A stretch of 64,000 bases of DNA. Origin: Ophiura sarsii (Eukaryota; Echinodermata; Ophiuroidea; Amphilepidida; Ophiuridae). Position 1 is the first letter of the stretch, and every line of letters starts with the position of its first letter. Shown piece after piece: positions 32,797-44,137 of this stretch. Where the stretch lies: NCBI GenBank assembly GCA_035610835.1, contig CM069459.1, positions 57,381,817 to 57,445,816 on the forward strand, in the 5' to 3' direction. The position numbers and the translations under genes are program-made. The notes beneath the pieces are model-generated. The model was given only the letters and a program-made list of their open reading frames with translations. It had not been told where the DNA came from and did not search any database.

Positions 32797-33463
32797 CAGG
32801 GTGAGTCAAAAAGACTGCAATAGTGGAAAGAAGCCATTTTGTTTTCAAAACCAAAATGAATTTTAAAACTTTTTAAACGTTGCAAGAATGATGTATTTAA
32901 TCCTAACTTTGTGTGAAAAAATGAAGTCAATATCATTTTCCGTTTGCCTTTGGTGAACCTTTTGACCAGTGCACCCATTTCACACGTTTGTCCACGAGAT
33001 ACCCAAAATATGCATCAGATCGCAAAATATGCCTCTCATTCAAATTTGGAAACTAGAGTTCATTTGTGATGTTATTGGAATTTGATGCATTCTTTCTTGT
33101 TTACATGTGAGTTAGCATAATCAATTATAATCATACCCATGCTATGAAAGCGTATAATGTTCTAAATTTTAATAAAAATACTGAAGTTTTCCATTTTGTT
33201 GTTGGCGGGATATTCAAATATGAAAATGCAATGTATGCCATTTCAAATGAAAATCAATGTGCTCGTGGACAGACGGGTAAATTTTGTTGTGCAGCAAAGA
33301 GGGTCACCAAAGACCAACGAAAAATGCGATCGACTTCATTTTTTCACACAAAGTTAGGATTAAATACATCATTCTTGCAACGTTTAAAAAGTTTTAAAAT
33401 TCATTTTGGTTTTGAAAACAAAATGGCTTCTTTCCACTATTGCAGTCTTTTTGACTTACCCTG
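32797..33463. mobile_element. Mariner-type MITE CAGGGTGAGTCAAAAAGAC
   Basis: Ends CAGGGTGAGTCAAAAAGACT and AGTCTTTTTGACTTACCCTG are flanked by TA. About 180-200 bp at each end are inverted copies (CTATTGCAGTC, TTTGAAAACAAAATGGCTTC, ACACAAAGTTAGGATTAAAT). The mirrored open frames in the two arms follow from this palindrome and are not evidence of genes. Confidence 0.88.
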
Positions 33464-33616
33464 TACAGGTATGCTCACTTTGATGCTCAGAATATCTGGA
33501 GTTTAAGTCATCAATTTAGTGTAGTTTTTGGTATGCAATTAACATTCTAGACTTCATCAGATAATATGTAATACGTTTTAGATCGACAAATGGATGGCTA
33601 ATGGCATAAGTGATGG

Positions 33617-34541
33617 CTGTTAGGCGAGGTTTTCATACTGGATGACAACGTGATGCGCGTGGTACAATAAAGTACATGTATATCAACGTAATGACCATGT
33701 ATCTGTATTTATAAAACGTTGACTTTATCACGGTATCAAAGTTCTGCAAATGTGACTTCTGCTATAGCCATATTGCTGGTTTCTAATATATTGAGTCTAA
33801 AAAGCATTTATATATAGCCTATATACAAACTGTAATAATACTTGTCAGTTCCAATGCGATCATGGGCGCTATTTCAAATTTTGGCAGACATTATTAGCTT
33901 CAAATCATCTATACAATTTAGTTGCCATATTATCTGTATAGTTTCCTGACCTTTGACTTAATGAAACTAATAGATGCTTAACTTGTAGATGTGGCAAACT
34001 TCTTTTCTTTTTTAATCTCGTGGCATCCATCTGAACAATTTGAGACCATGTTCATTAAAATCGGAGCATTTTGAGAATTTGACCCCTGTACAAAGAATTT
34101 GAGGTACAATTTGACCTTTGACCTATATAGCCCTACATCTCGGAAACTAAGCATCGGGTGAAAATACAACTATTACATCTTTTGCTCCTTATGGTCTCAG
34201 GAAAAGTTTGATATGCATTTCAATATTATCAGACCATTTTTACATTTTGATTCCTATAAGACCTTTGACCTTCGATAGCGGCCACCCGTACAGCCTGCGA
34301 CACGGCAGCAGCATAAAATATTGACTCTTGGCACCCAACTAAACTAATCTGCTCATCAAACCATTTGTACCTTCTCAGCTGATTAAACCTTCTGGGCTCC
34401 CGGCTTACAAATGATCATTTATTTGTGAGAAAAAAACCCAGGAAAAAAACTTTTTTATAAACCTTCTGGTCTACATGTAGAAAAAGTTATATATCAATCA
34501 AGAGACCATATGAATATTAGGTGAATGGTCTACTTTTGTCA
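33617..34541. other. Repeat-derived spacer rich in TGACCTTTGACCT
   Basis: It contains GTTAGGCGAGGTTTTCATAC, related to 21040-21060. GCGATCATGGGCGCTATTTC near 33855 recurs at 38795. GACCTTTGACCT words lie near 34112 and 34262. No gene. Confidence 0.4.
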
Positions 34542-34673
34542 CGTGTCAGAGCCAAAGTGACATCCCTACGCCGCAACAGGGGGATTGTTAGACGCGCTGT
34601 TCGCAACATGTTGGACAGGGCATACACATGTCTTCAGCAAAATGGTGGCCATGTCGAAGGAAGGCTTCATTAA
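34542..34673 (+). pseudogene. Tc1/mariner-type transposase C-terminal relic
   Basis: A 43-codon frame reads RNRGIVRRAVRNMLDRAYTC, then LQQNGGHVEGRLH and a stop. The RxxVRxMxxRAxxCxxxxGGHVEG pattern resembles the C-terminal end of mariner-like transposases found in invertebrate genomes. No DDE core remains upstream. The short length makes the call tentative. Confidence 0.4.
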
Positions 34674-35564
34674 AAAACTTAATATCAGCAAACAACTATA
34701 ACTGATTTCTATTTTAAATTGCCAGGAAGCTAACATTTTATTTTATGTCTTACAAAAAAAACTTTAACAAAAGACCGTAACTCAGACCGTATAATTTTTG
34801 AACCTAATAATGGCAAATATTGTCCTTCACAAATGTGAATGACTTTTAAGTGCAATTATTAAGACACAAAGTATCTTCAGACCATTTTATTTGTGCAATA
34901 TTTTTAGTATGTGAAGTATTATCATCTGGACTATTTATTTCTACAATGTTTTACCACCGTTGACTCATTTAATATACCAATAACCTGTAATATATTACAG
35001 GCACAACAATGTATTGCTTGTAGACTCTTACTCCATATCATCATGCTGCAGTAATATTCATATCTTAACTGTGTAAATCCCATTGGAATGGAGAAAACGT
35101 GGGAAGTTTACAAAACATGTCACAAATGTGTATAATTGTCAGTCGATTACTTTCATTATTTGGGAGGATAAACTAGATCAACGCTTTATACAGGCAACAC
35201 AAATGATGGTTCAATGCACGCATCAAGGTAAAATGGTCGTTTTAAAATGTGCACAATCTCTTTTATTCACCCTATACTTTAATCAATTATATACCATCTG
35301 CTGATTAGCAACTGGTTATCATTGTTAACTGTCCCTCCTACAGTACAAATCCATGGTTATACAGAGCAAATTGATGGTAATTTGCGACAATTACATTTGT
35401 ATGGACCTTATTGAGTTATAGTTTGTATTGACGCTCAACAAGGGTAAGGAACTTACAAATCAATGAATACAGGAAGAGATGTCAGCATTACCATCTATGA
35501 AATTCAATCGGATTGAAGGGTTTGAGATATAAGTGCAATTAACAAAAATTGAAAATCATAATAA
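34674..35564. other. Intergenic, nothing recognised
   Basis: AT-rich. The small open frames have no motif. Confidence 0.4.
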
Positions 35565-36134
35565 ATATTTTAGACATTCTCCGATTTTGTCCGAATTTGA
35601 TGCATCGTGTGCGCAGTGATGAGCCAAGAAGAAAGTTAATCATCATTTTGGAGTCAAATGTCAAGAAGGGGTCACTAGGTGTGAAAATGTCAATGTTCAC
35701 TCCTTTCACTCAAAATGCAACTCCACCGAGAGGAAATGATGAATGAATAATGATTTTCAGAATTAGTCAAAAGATTCCTTGGATCCATGTACATATAGGG
35801 TCCAAAGCGATTACAATTGACATGAAATATCATATGGGGTTACTAGGGGTAATTGACTATACAAGTGCAAAATTTAAGACATGCTTCGATTTTGACCGGA
35901 CTTATTGCATCTTGTGCGCATTGATAAATCAAGAAAAAAGTCAATTATGATCTTGGAGTCAAATGTCACAAAATGGTCACTAGGTTCAAAATGTCAATGT
36001 TCACTCCTTTCACTCCAAGTGCTACTCCTCCAAGAGGAAATGATTGATGATTGTCAGAATTTTTCAAAAGATTCCGTTGATCAATGTACATGGGTCCACA
36101 GCGATTAAAAGTGACATGTCATATGGGGTTACTA
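35565..36134. repeat. GGTCA-rich tandem repeat, array 1
   Basis: Roughly 320-bp units with the order GACATTCTCCGATTTTGTCC, GTGCGCATTGATAAGTCAAG, GGGGTCACTAGGGGTCAAAA, TGTTCACTCCTTTCACTCAA, GAGGAAATGATTGATGATTG. About two units are present. The array is split at 36135 by an 821-bp element and resumes at 36956. Confidence 0.8.
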
Positions 36135-36955
36135 TAGTCGATTCGCAGACATTGGCCGATTTACCATTTCAGTCAGAGGTAACAGAAGCATTAGAGGGGG
36201 AGGCACTCAAATTTAATCGTAATATGCAAGGTTAATACACTGTCATCATGTGCCTGTCCTCCTGTGATGCAGTCACCACTATATACCTAGTGACGGAACT
36301 TGCGGCTGGATTATCTGCATTACTTTGCCTGCAAATAGTTGTTGTCAATTGCCCGCGTATTATCGATAAAGAAATGCATTGTTTTTCAGATAAATTGATG
36401 AAGGTATTCAGGTGGTCTCATAGACAGAAATACTAAAAGTAACGTATATAATCCGTATCTTGGTTGATATACTGTTTTCCATTAAATTAGGACAAATGGT
36501 TCTGTACCTAGGTTTATACAAAAATGATGATTGAATTATTTCGTGTTTTTCTCGCAAATGAATACGTACAACTGTTATAGTTTCCTTTATTCCACGTGCA
36601 TAACAAAAATGAAAAATAATAAAAAGTATCCACTAAATTATGAATAGGTAAAATGACATACATATTATTTTTCTTTCGAAACCTGTATACGGTTGATGAT
36701 GGTCGATTTTTGTTTATTGTGGTGACCGCTTCCAAAGGGATAACACATTTCAAGCCGTTCGTGATTGTAAAGCTACATGATCAGCCCTATTCATAAAGCC
36801 ACACTATCATAAATAGCATTTGATTATGGAGCGCAAATAATAACATCATCTATAAAAGTACCGCTGTTTCATCATTGGTCAAAATGGGTTCCTCTAACGC
36901 CCAATGGACGAGGTCCAAAATCGAAACCAATACGCCAGAGTTTATAAATCTACTT
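36135..36955. mobile_element. TA-targeted element, copy 1
   Basis: This block interrupts the GGTCA repeat between GGTTACTA and TACAAGTGCAAA. It recurs, inverted, at 60087-60933. Short inverted termini TAGTCGATTC / TAGTAGATT(T/C) and flanking TA suggest a Tc1/mariner-like target. No transposase is present. Confidence 0.7.
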
Positions 36956-37650
36956 TACAAGTGCAAACTTTAAGACATGTTTCGATTTGGACCGGACTTA
37001 TTGCATCTTGTGCGCATTGATAAATCAAGAAAAAAAGTAAATCATGACATAGGGGTCAAAGGTCAAGCAGGGTTCAAAAAGTAAAATTTTCACTACTACA
37101 GAGGCCGAAAAGCAACCTTCCAATGTAGTACATTTTCAAATAGTATAAGATAATTGTCCTTTGACAACTGTCAGCCATATAATGAGTTCAAAGGTCAACG
37201 CCCTCGACTAATATCCGTGATCTATGATCGCAGTTAGCTCTAGATCTTTCCTTCTTCTGGCAACATAGCCATAGCTCAGTAACCCTTTGACCGATTTCGA
37301 CCATATTAAGTCAAAAGTACCCTTTGGTAAACCATTACTTAATAGGCCAGAAATCATAAGGAGTCAAAGGTCACACAGGGGTCATCATCATCTTGGAGTC
37401 AAAAATCAAGAAGGGGTGATTAGGGGTTAACATGTCAGTGTTCACTCCTTTTACTCAAAATGCTACTCCTCCGTGAGGAAATGATTGATGATTGTCAGAA
37501 TAGGCCAACAGATTCCTTGAATCCATGTTGATATAGGGTCCCCAGCGATTAAAAGTGGTATGTCCAAGTGATTGAACTATACAGGTGTAAAATTTCAAAG
37601 ACATTCTCCGATTTTGTCCAAATTTGTTACATCGTGTGCGCATTGATAAG
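36956..37650. repeat. GGTCA-rich tandem repeat, array 1 continued
   Basis: The same unit as 35565-36134 resumes (TTTAAGACATGTTTCGATTT...GTGCGCATTGATAAATCAAG). GGGGTCAAAGGTCA at 37052-37065 and GAGTCAAAGGTCA near 37358 form direct repeats of the AGGTCA half-site with one-base spacing. Confidence 0.8.
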
Positions 37651-38862
37651 GCCACAAACAAAATGTGTTTGCTTGCCCATTGATGCTTTTCAAAAGATAG
37701 GGTCAATCGGTCGGTTTTATTGTTTTAAATTATTGTTTTATTTTCCAAATTAAGTACCTGAATACCAGAAATAAAGAGAAAAAGTAGTGTTAAATACATT
37801 TTTCCATATGGGGTCACATGGATGTTAATGAAGGTCATATACGTGACTTAAAAAGATTTTTTGTTGTTGAAAAATTTCTGACACCGACAGGAATAGCGTA
37901 ATTCCTTTCTACCCATTGCAACCTAAAGTAGCCCCTTGGTTTCAGGTTTTCTTTTCTTTGCAATGAATATGGTTAATCATTGATTACATTTTCGAATATA
38001 AAGTGGATAAAAATATTCAGATCCCGGTTTCAAATCGGTCATATAATTGTCAAAGATTTCTACGTCGGTAAGATTCTTGTACCGGCTAGTGACATTTTTA
38101 TTTTATATTATTTTTAGAATTTTCAGAAATATTTTTTAAGGATGTACCCTTCCTTGATCTAAACGGCATTTATGACTTCCTCTAGTTCCAAGCTGTCCAA
38201 AAATGTATACTTTTGCTATCATAGGTTGAACACTTTTCTGTTATATTCATTTTTATAAATCCGGTAAATTGAGGCTGATTATTCATGTTGACTGTGTAGC
38301 AAATAGGAAGAAAGCTGATGATCATTGTCTTATCCATAATTAAATAGTTGACAAGTCTGTTGAACCACATACTTAAAGACTACTAAATATCCTTTAAAAT
38401 GGGACCAGAATGGCGTTTGTAACATTAGGAGATGACGAGTTATTGTAAAAAGAACAAAGCATGGGATTATCCCCACTGAGTTTGTACAGGCCCCCCACCC
38501 CCCCTTCCGGCACCCCTATCCGGCACCACCCCTGGTCCCCACACTTCAAACAGCTGTATCTCCCCTTCTGTATTAGCTATACCAATACCATTTTGCAGGC
38601 AGATAGCTTGTTATTAGGGCTTTGAAATGATACCAAGTTTGTTGAGATAGCTTTCGTGGTTTTAATAATATTTAAGGAATATGACAGCATGAAACTAAAA
38701 AGTGTAACAGCACCACCCTATTGGAAGGCGAGTTCATAACGCGTGACCCTATACAAACATAATAATATAACTACTTCTCCAACATTGTCCAATGTGATCA
38801 TGGGCGCTATTTCAAATGCTGGCAGACATTAATGGGCTATTCCAGATAATAATGAACCCCCC
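37651..38862. other. Spacer containing dispersed repeat R2, copy 2
   Basis: 37875-38055 matches 19885-20065. 38495-38530 has C-rich runs and CGGCACCCC words. No gene is supported. Confidence 0.5.
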
Positions 38863-39420
38863 CCCTATAGAGGACATTGGAATTCCAGACTTTTTTTCCC
38901 ACCAATTTTTCATTGGAATTCCAGACTTTTTTGGCACATGTGCTTCGCTCCCTATAGAGGACATCGGAATTCCAGACCTTTTCTCCCACCAATTTTTCAA
39001 TGGAATTCCAGACTTTTTTGGCACATGTGCTTGGAATTCCAGACTTTTTTCACAATTTAGACCGCTCCCCTATAATAGAGGACATCGGAATTCCAGACTT
39101 TTTTTCCCCACCAATTTTCAATGGAATTCCAGACTTTTTTGGCACATGTGCTTGGAATTCCAGACTTTTTTCACAATTTAGACCGCTCCCCTATAGAGGA
39201 CATCGGAATTCCAGACTTTTTTTCTCCCACCAGTTTTTCAATGGAATTCCAGACTTTTTTGGCACATGTGCTTGGAATTCCAGACTTTTCACAATTTAGA
39301 CCGCTCCCCTATAGAGGACATCGGAATTCCAGACTTTTTTTTTCTCCCACCAGTTTTTCAATGGAATTCCAGACTTTTTTGACACATGCGCTTGGAATTC
39401 CAGACTTTTCACAATTTTAT
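38863..39420. repeat. Tandem repeat with GGAATTCCAGAC words, about 120-bp unit
   Basis: Five units each carry CCCCTATAGAGGACATCGGA, ATTCCAGACTTTTTTTCCCA and GGCACATGTGCTTGGAATTC. CCTATAGAGGACAT-type starts lie near 38864, 38951, 39070, 39191 and 39308. The long open frames here are a by-product of the repeat and change frame between units. Confidence 0.9.
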
Positions 39421-39599
39421 AAGACCGCAGGTTTTTGGAAATTCAGACACTTTTTTTCCTTTTCTGAATGTCATACTAAAGGAATGTATAGAGATATAAT
39501 AGATTGGAATTCCAGACACTTTCGTCATGTTCGTAATGCTATCCCTGTACATTTTAGACTTTTTCTTCTGGTTCACCAATGAAGGGCAAGCTCAAGATA

Positions 39600-39760
39600 C
39601 AGTGGTGGCACCACTTTTTTTTTTTGGGGGGGGGGGGGGGGCGCATTGAGTGGGCAAATTGTGTTTCGGGGGAAGGGGGGAAAATTGAACTGTTTGCCCT
39701 TTTTGGTCTCACCGGGGGGCAAGAGGGGGAGGGGGAGGGGTAGGGGGAAAGTTGTCTGAA
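39600..39760. repeat. T/G homopolymers and GGGGGA-rich stretch
   Basis: T(10) runs directly into G(18) near 39615-39642, followed by GGGGGAGGGGGAGGGG sequence. Confidence 0.8.
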
Positions 39761-39889
39761 TTTCCAAGGCCTTGAAATTCCAAAAACGTCTGGATTTCCA
39801 AGCGTTAATAATAGTATGGGAAAGGGGTACAGAGGAATAGTGATGATGAAAAGTTGTCTGGATTTCCAGACGGGCAATACGTCACAGCG

Positions 39890-40021
39890 CAGTGGCGTAA
39901 CCAGTGGTGGGGGGGGGGGGGGGGGGGGGGTGGGGGGGGCTGGAGCCCCCATTAGGACGCCCCCCCATTTCAAGTCACTGCCCCTTCTCCCCCCCCATGA
40001 AAAAGTCTAGTTACGCCACTG
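39890..40021. mobile_element. Short hAT-like MITE with G-tract core
   Basis: CAGTGGCGTAAC and TTACGCCACTG ends bracket 110 bp dominated by G and C homopolymers. An 8-bp target duplication was not convincing, so it rests on the termini alone. Confidence 0.6.
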
Positions 40022-41392
40022 TTGTTCGCACTAGGCCAAAATTGTCGAGTTTGCCAAGGACCAAGAGGGGGGGGGGGGGCTTGCTCTTTTTATACAAAAA
40101 TGTGACTTATTTCACTTATGTTAGTTCAACATTATCAGTGACTGATCGAAAGCGGTTCGATTTGACTCCAACAAAGTTGAATTTACTTGGGTGTAAAAGT
40201 CGGGTTTCACCCAAATCTTAGCCTTGCCAAGGCCTTCTTATTTGTAAAACCAATTCACTATCCAAAACAACATTAATATCGCAACAATATTTCACACTTG
40301 ACACCATAGGCAATGATTTTATCCCATCCAGTATCCACCTGTTCTGTTATTACCCATCACTGATAGGCCAGAAAGTTTAGTTGCAGGTTTCAGTGGCGGC
40401 AAGCAGTTGGTGTTTTGGGAGCTCAGTGTTTGACAGGAAAGAGCCTAGGGTGTAGTTATGTTTTGTCAAAATATCCATTTATTGAAACAGTTACTAAATA
40501 TACATGTCATTGTCATGAATGATAAGTGTGTGGTGTATGCCGGTCATGACCCTATATGAGGACACGGCATCTCTCACATATTGTCCCAAATACATAAAAT
40601 ACATGAGATACATGTAGGGTCAATGAGATTACAGTTCTACAAAATAATATAGTTTCGAATCAATGGAAAATATTACTTGTACCAGGAATTGGGAGAGAGA
40701 GGGTAGTGAGTCTGAGACTTGAGATCAAGTCTACCCAAATCTATGCGTAGGTTTCAGAGTGTAGTTTATTTTTCTCTGCAGAGTATAATACTACTTCAGA
40801 TAATGAAACAAATCTGTATTGGTACAAGCCTTCGGTACTCCCGTTGCAGAGATCAACTTATTTTCTAGCAAGGTCACATCATGGAAATATTGCAATTGGT
40901 ACTCTAAGTATAGTGTTAAATAAGGCCACCCAGAACCGTCAAATACCCTTGGTTTCATTTGCTGACAAATGTCACCCTCACTATACATGCTATATAAACA
41001 CACAACCCTGTCAACCAATCATAACAGCTGATTATAACTATTTCCAATTATCCCTACGCAGCCTTTTGACAATTTTGTAGTCATATACCATATCATGCAA
41101 TGAACAATTTTACTCACATCTGGGGGTCAATGGGTCATGTGAGATTTTAGTTTCTAATTGAATCTTGGTGACAGCATAAACAATTTCCTTCTAATTGTTT
41201 ATGGTGACAGTTTTATCATACTCCGATCCTGGCCTGGTTGTCAACAACGACATGTAGCCTGCTATGGGTGATAGTGTGTATACCAAATGCAATACAATGT
41301 ATCACTTTCATCAGTGCAGTTGGTTTTCTAGAAGTTCATAAATTCATGAAATGTGTGTATGTATTTATTCATATTAAGAATTAACTTAATAC
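40022..41392. other. Intergenic; fragment of the 42-kb tandem repeat at both sides
   Basis: GTCGGGTTTCACCCAAATCT near 40199 and CCCAAATCTATGCGTAGGTT near 40735 belong to the repeat at 41965-42950. The rest has no recognisable gene. Confidence 0.4.
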
Positions 41393-41467
41393 ATTGAATA
41401 ATAAACATATTAATTAATCAATCATTACGTTTATTAATTAATAAATACAATTGTTAATTAACTTTAA

Positions 41468-41534
<67 letters not shown>

Positions 41535-41780
41535 ATGTCTTTAATGAAATTAGTTAATATTAATTCATAAATTAATAAGTTCATTAATGAATAATCAATT
41601 ATTGATCATTGATTATTGATACTTAATTAATCATTAATGAATCATAATTAATTATCCATTACTTAATCAGTTGTTTTTGCCCCGGTTGACTTTGATGTGA
41701 TAGGTCTTAGTCTATTCTTAATTAGATAAAAAATATTCCTATTTGGGACCTTTAACTCAAATGTTCAGGGGGTGTGTTCA
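41393..41780. repeat. TTAATTAA-rich block with (AATA)n, copy 1 of a dispersed repeat
   Basis: TTAATTAATCAATCATTA-type sequence surrounds a pure (AAAT)n microsatellite at 41466-41535. The right border GGTTGACTTTGATGT...CTATTCTTAATTAG...GGGACCTTTAACTC is shared with 61900-62000. Confidence 0.75.
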
Positions 41781-41964
41781 TGTAAACAATAATGTACGGT
41801 ATAACTATGGCCATAGATCTTTTCTTCTCAAGGATCTATGCTCTATGACTGAAAGTGCATGTTTTGTTATGACACAATTTTCTTTATGATACTCTTCATT
41901 TATTTCTGCTTGCATTCAAACTTAAACCCTCTAGCCGAGGATTGTGTTTTTAACACTCTTCTTG

Positions 41965-42950
41965 TTTGCAATATCCACAAATTGTCAGGTTTTACAAAGA
42001 CCGGGGTGGGGGTATAGTGATCTGTTGCGGACATTTCATACTTGACCGAAACTCTCAGAGGATCAGCCGACGCAATTTCCAAATTTATGCTACCGATCCA
42101 AAACCGAACCCTAGTTGGAAAATTCCTTTTTCATGGGCAGCGCCGTATTAAGTTATGTTAGTTCAACATCAGTGTATCAAAATCAGTTAAATCAGCCGAA
42201 ACAATTTCCAAATTTATGCATTAGATCTAATAATATCGCGTATCCAGGTTTTATATTGGTTGATGTACGTTCAATAGTGTTTTATACCCAATAGAAATGA
42301 TTTGCCAACCGAACCAAAACCGAACCATAGTTGGGAAATTCCTTTTTCATAGGCAGCACCGTTTTGACGCGTGGTGTCTTTGGCTGAATCAGTCAAACTT
42401 TCAGTCGGGTTTCACCCAAATCTATGCGTAGGTTTCTGATCTGTAGTTTAATTTTTCGCAATAGGCCCAAATTGTCAGGTTTTACAAAGACAGGGGGCAG
42501 CGCGGTATTAAGTTAGGCCTATGTTAGTTCAACATTAGTATCCGTGTATCAAAATCAGTTAAATCAGCCGAAACAATTTCCAAATTTATGCTTTAGATCT
42601 TATAATATCGCGTATCCAGGTTTTATATTGGTTGATGTAGGTTCAATAGTGTTTTATACCCAATAGAAATGATTTGCCAACCAAACCAAAACTGAACCAT
42701 AGTTGGGAAATTCCTTTTTCATAGGCAGCGCCGTTTTGGCTGAATTAGTCAAACTTTCAGTCGGGTTTCACCCCAAATCTATGCGAAGGTTTCCGATCTG
42801 TAGTTTATTTTTTCGCAAGGCCCAAATTGTCGGGTTTTACAAAGACAGGGGGGTTGGGGTAGGCCTATTTAGTGATCTGTTATACGTTGCGGATCGACAT
42901 TGGCTGAATTTGTCAAACTTCCATGGCGAATCAAATCGTGTCAAGTAACC
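41965..42950. repeat. Long tandem repeat, about 360-490 bp unit
   Basis: TTGTCAGGTTTTACAAAGAC recurs near 41983, 42475 and 42828. TATCGCGTATCCAGGTTTTA, CAATAGAAATGATTTGCCAA and AAATTCCTTTTTCATAGGCA recur in order. Two full units and partial ends are visible. Confidence 0.85.
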
Positions 42951-42980
42951 ATGAATTGGACACTCGCAGGCCCGTCAGAT

Positions 42981-43010
42981 GGGGGGGGGGGGGGGGGGGG
43001 GGGGGGGGGG
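42981..43010. repeat. G(30) homopolymer beside an assembly gap
   Basis: An uninterrupted G run followed by CGGTTGCGATCGCCCCCTACGTG. The adjacent CCGTCAG and CGTGAAATTC words resemble the hAT-like element at 43801-44109. Confidence 0.9.
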
Positions 43011-43076
43011 CGGTTGCGATCGCCCCCTACGTGAAATTCACGAGGTGACTGACTTGGAAAAAATTTGGGGGCAACC

Positions 43077-43176
43077 NNNNNNNNNNNNNNNNNNNNNNNN
43101 NNNNNNNNNNNNNNNNNNNNNNNNNNNNNNNNNNNNNNNNNNNNNNNNNNNNNNNNNNNNNNNNNNNNNNNNNNNN
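43077..43176. other. Assembly gap (100 N)
   Basis: Exactly 100 Ns, the conventional size for a gap of unknown length. Sequence order across it is not guaranteed. Confidence 0.98.
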
Positions 43177-43800
43177 CGATGCACAGAAAAGATTTGCTGT
43201 CCAGAAGTCGTCTCATCGTAACAGTTTTTGAAGTCTATAGGTTTTAAGAAAATATGCGCGAAGCGCAGAAAAAATTGCATTTACACTCCAAAAAAGCCTC
43301 TAAAATCATCCAAATCACCACCATCTTTATAGTTTAAAAAAATGTTACACAACCTCCCCCTGTTAAGAATTAAAAGTTACATAACCCCCCTATTTTTAAC
43401 ATATGAAGGTTACATACCCCCCCCCCTATAGTTTACCCAACCCCCTCCAGCATAAATAATGAACGGTCCCTTAGGTCCTATCTAAATTCCAATAGCATAT
43501 TTGGATTCCTTGTTGTAAGATTACCGTTCAGAAAAATATATACTTATTATGGGGTAGAACAAGTAGTTATTGTGATACGCTAATTCGAATCTCAGATGGT
43601 GTAAAATGTAAAAATCTGGACATGCAACGGGAAGAATGGCGAGTTCAAAACACATGGCCATATGATCGTCGATTTCTCCAAACAAGTATCATTAACCAAA
43701 TATTTGTTAATCAAATCAACTTTTAGGGGGCGGGAAATATAGGATTCTATTCTTATCAAAACAGTTTGGCATCGACCGACCGTTTGCATTATTGTGTATA
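43177..43800. other. Intergenic, C-rich runs, nothing recognised
   Basis: It has CCCCCC runs at 43385-43445 and a TGCGCGAAGCGCA palindrome near 43256. No gene. Confidence 0.4.
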
Positions 43801-43859
43801 CAGTGGCGGATCCAGGATTTTTTTGCCGTCAGCTCGTGAAATTCTGCTAAGTGGGGGGT

Positions 43860-43894
<35 letters not shown>

Positions 43895-44109
43895 AGCGAT
43901 GTGGTTGTCCCAAAACCGGCAAAAAAAATCGCATGGTACAAGTGGCAAATGTACCAGCGGAACCTACCTATGTCTCTGAAAAAGGTAAAGTGGTACACAA
44001 AAAAGGTATATTGTCAAATTTTACGGGGCGCGCGTACACGTTAAAGGTATATTGAAAACATTTACGGGGGGCGCCCGCCCCCTCCGCCCCCCCCCTGTAT
44101 CCGCCACTG
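43801..44109. mobile_element. hAT-like MITE CAGTGGCGGATCCAGG, copy 1
   Basis: The left end CAGTGGCGGATCCAGGATTT and right end TGTATCCGCCACTG are typical hAT termini. The interior has CCGTCAGCTCGTGAAATTCTGC, a G tract (43853-43893), and GTGGTTGTCCCAAAACCGGC. The flanking 8-mers do not match each other. Confidence 0.75.
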
Positions 44110-44137
44110 CACTGGATATACCCACTTTGCCTATCTG

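Larger units (their letters stand above)
32272..33616. mobile_element. Outer inverted-repeat element holding two nested MITEs
   Basis: CATCACTTATGCGATTAGCC...TTGTCGTTCTAAAACGTAT at 32272-32318 pairs with 33573-33616. The interior contains two complete MITEs side by side (32323-32743 and 32797-33463), so most of the 1.35 kb is later insertions. Confidence 0.7.

Noticed and set aside
32775..33506. Two similar open frames on opposite strands (about 67 and 120 codons)
   Set aside because: They lie in the mirrored arms of a mariner-type MITE, so the similarity comes from the palindrome. No transposase motif is present.
38816..39582. Frames of 70-153 codons rich in GIPDFF
   Set aside because: They arise from a 120-bp tandem repeat read in several frames. 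Continuity depends on unit length, not on selection.
42941..43280. Frames spanning the N gap
   Set aside because: They are translated through unknown sequence and homopolymer runs.
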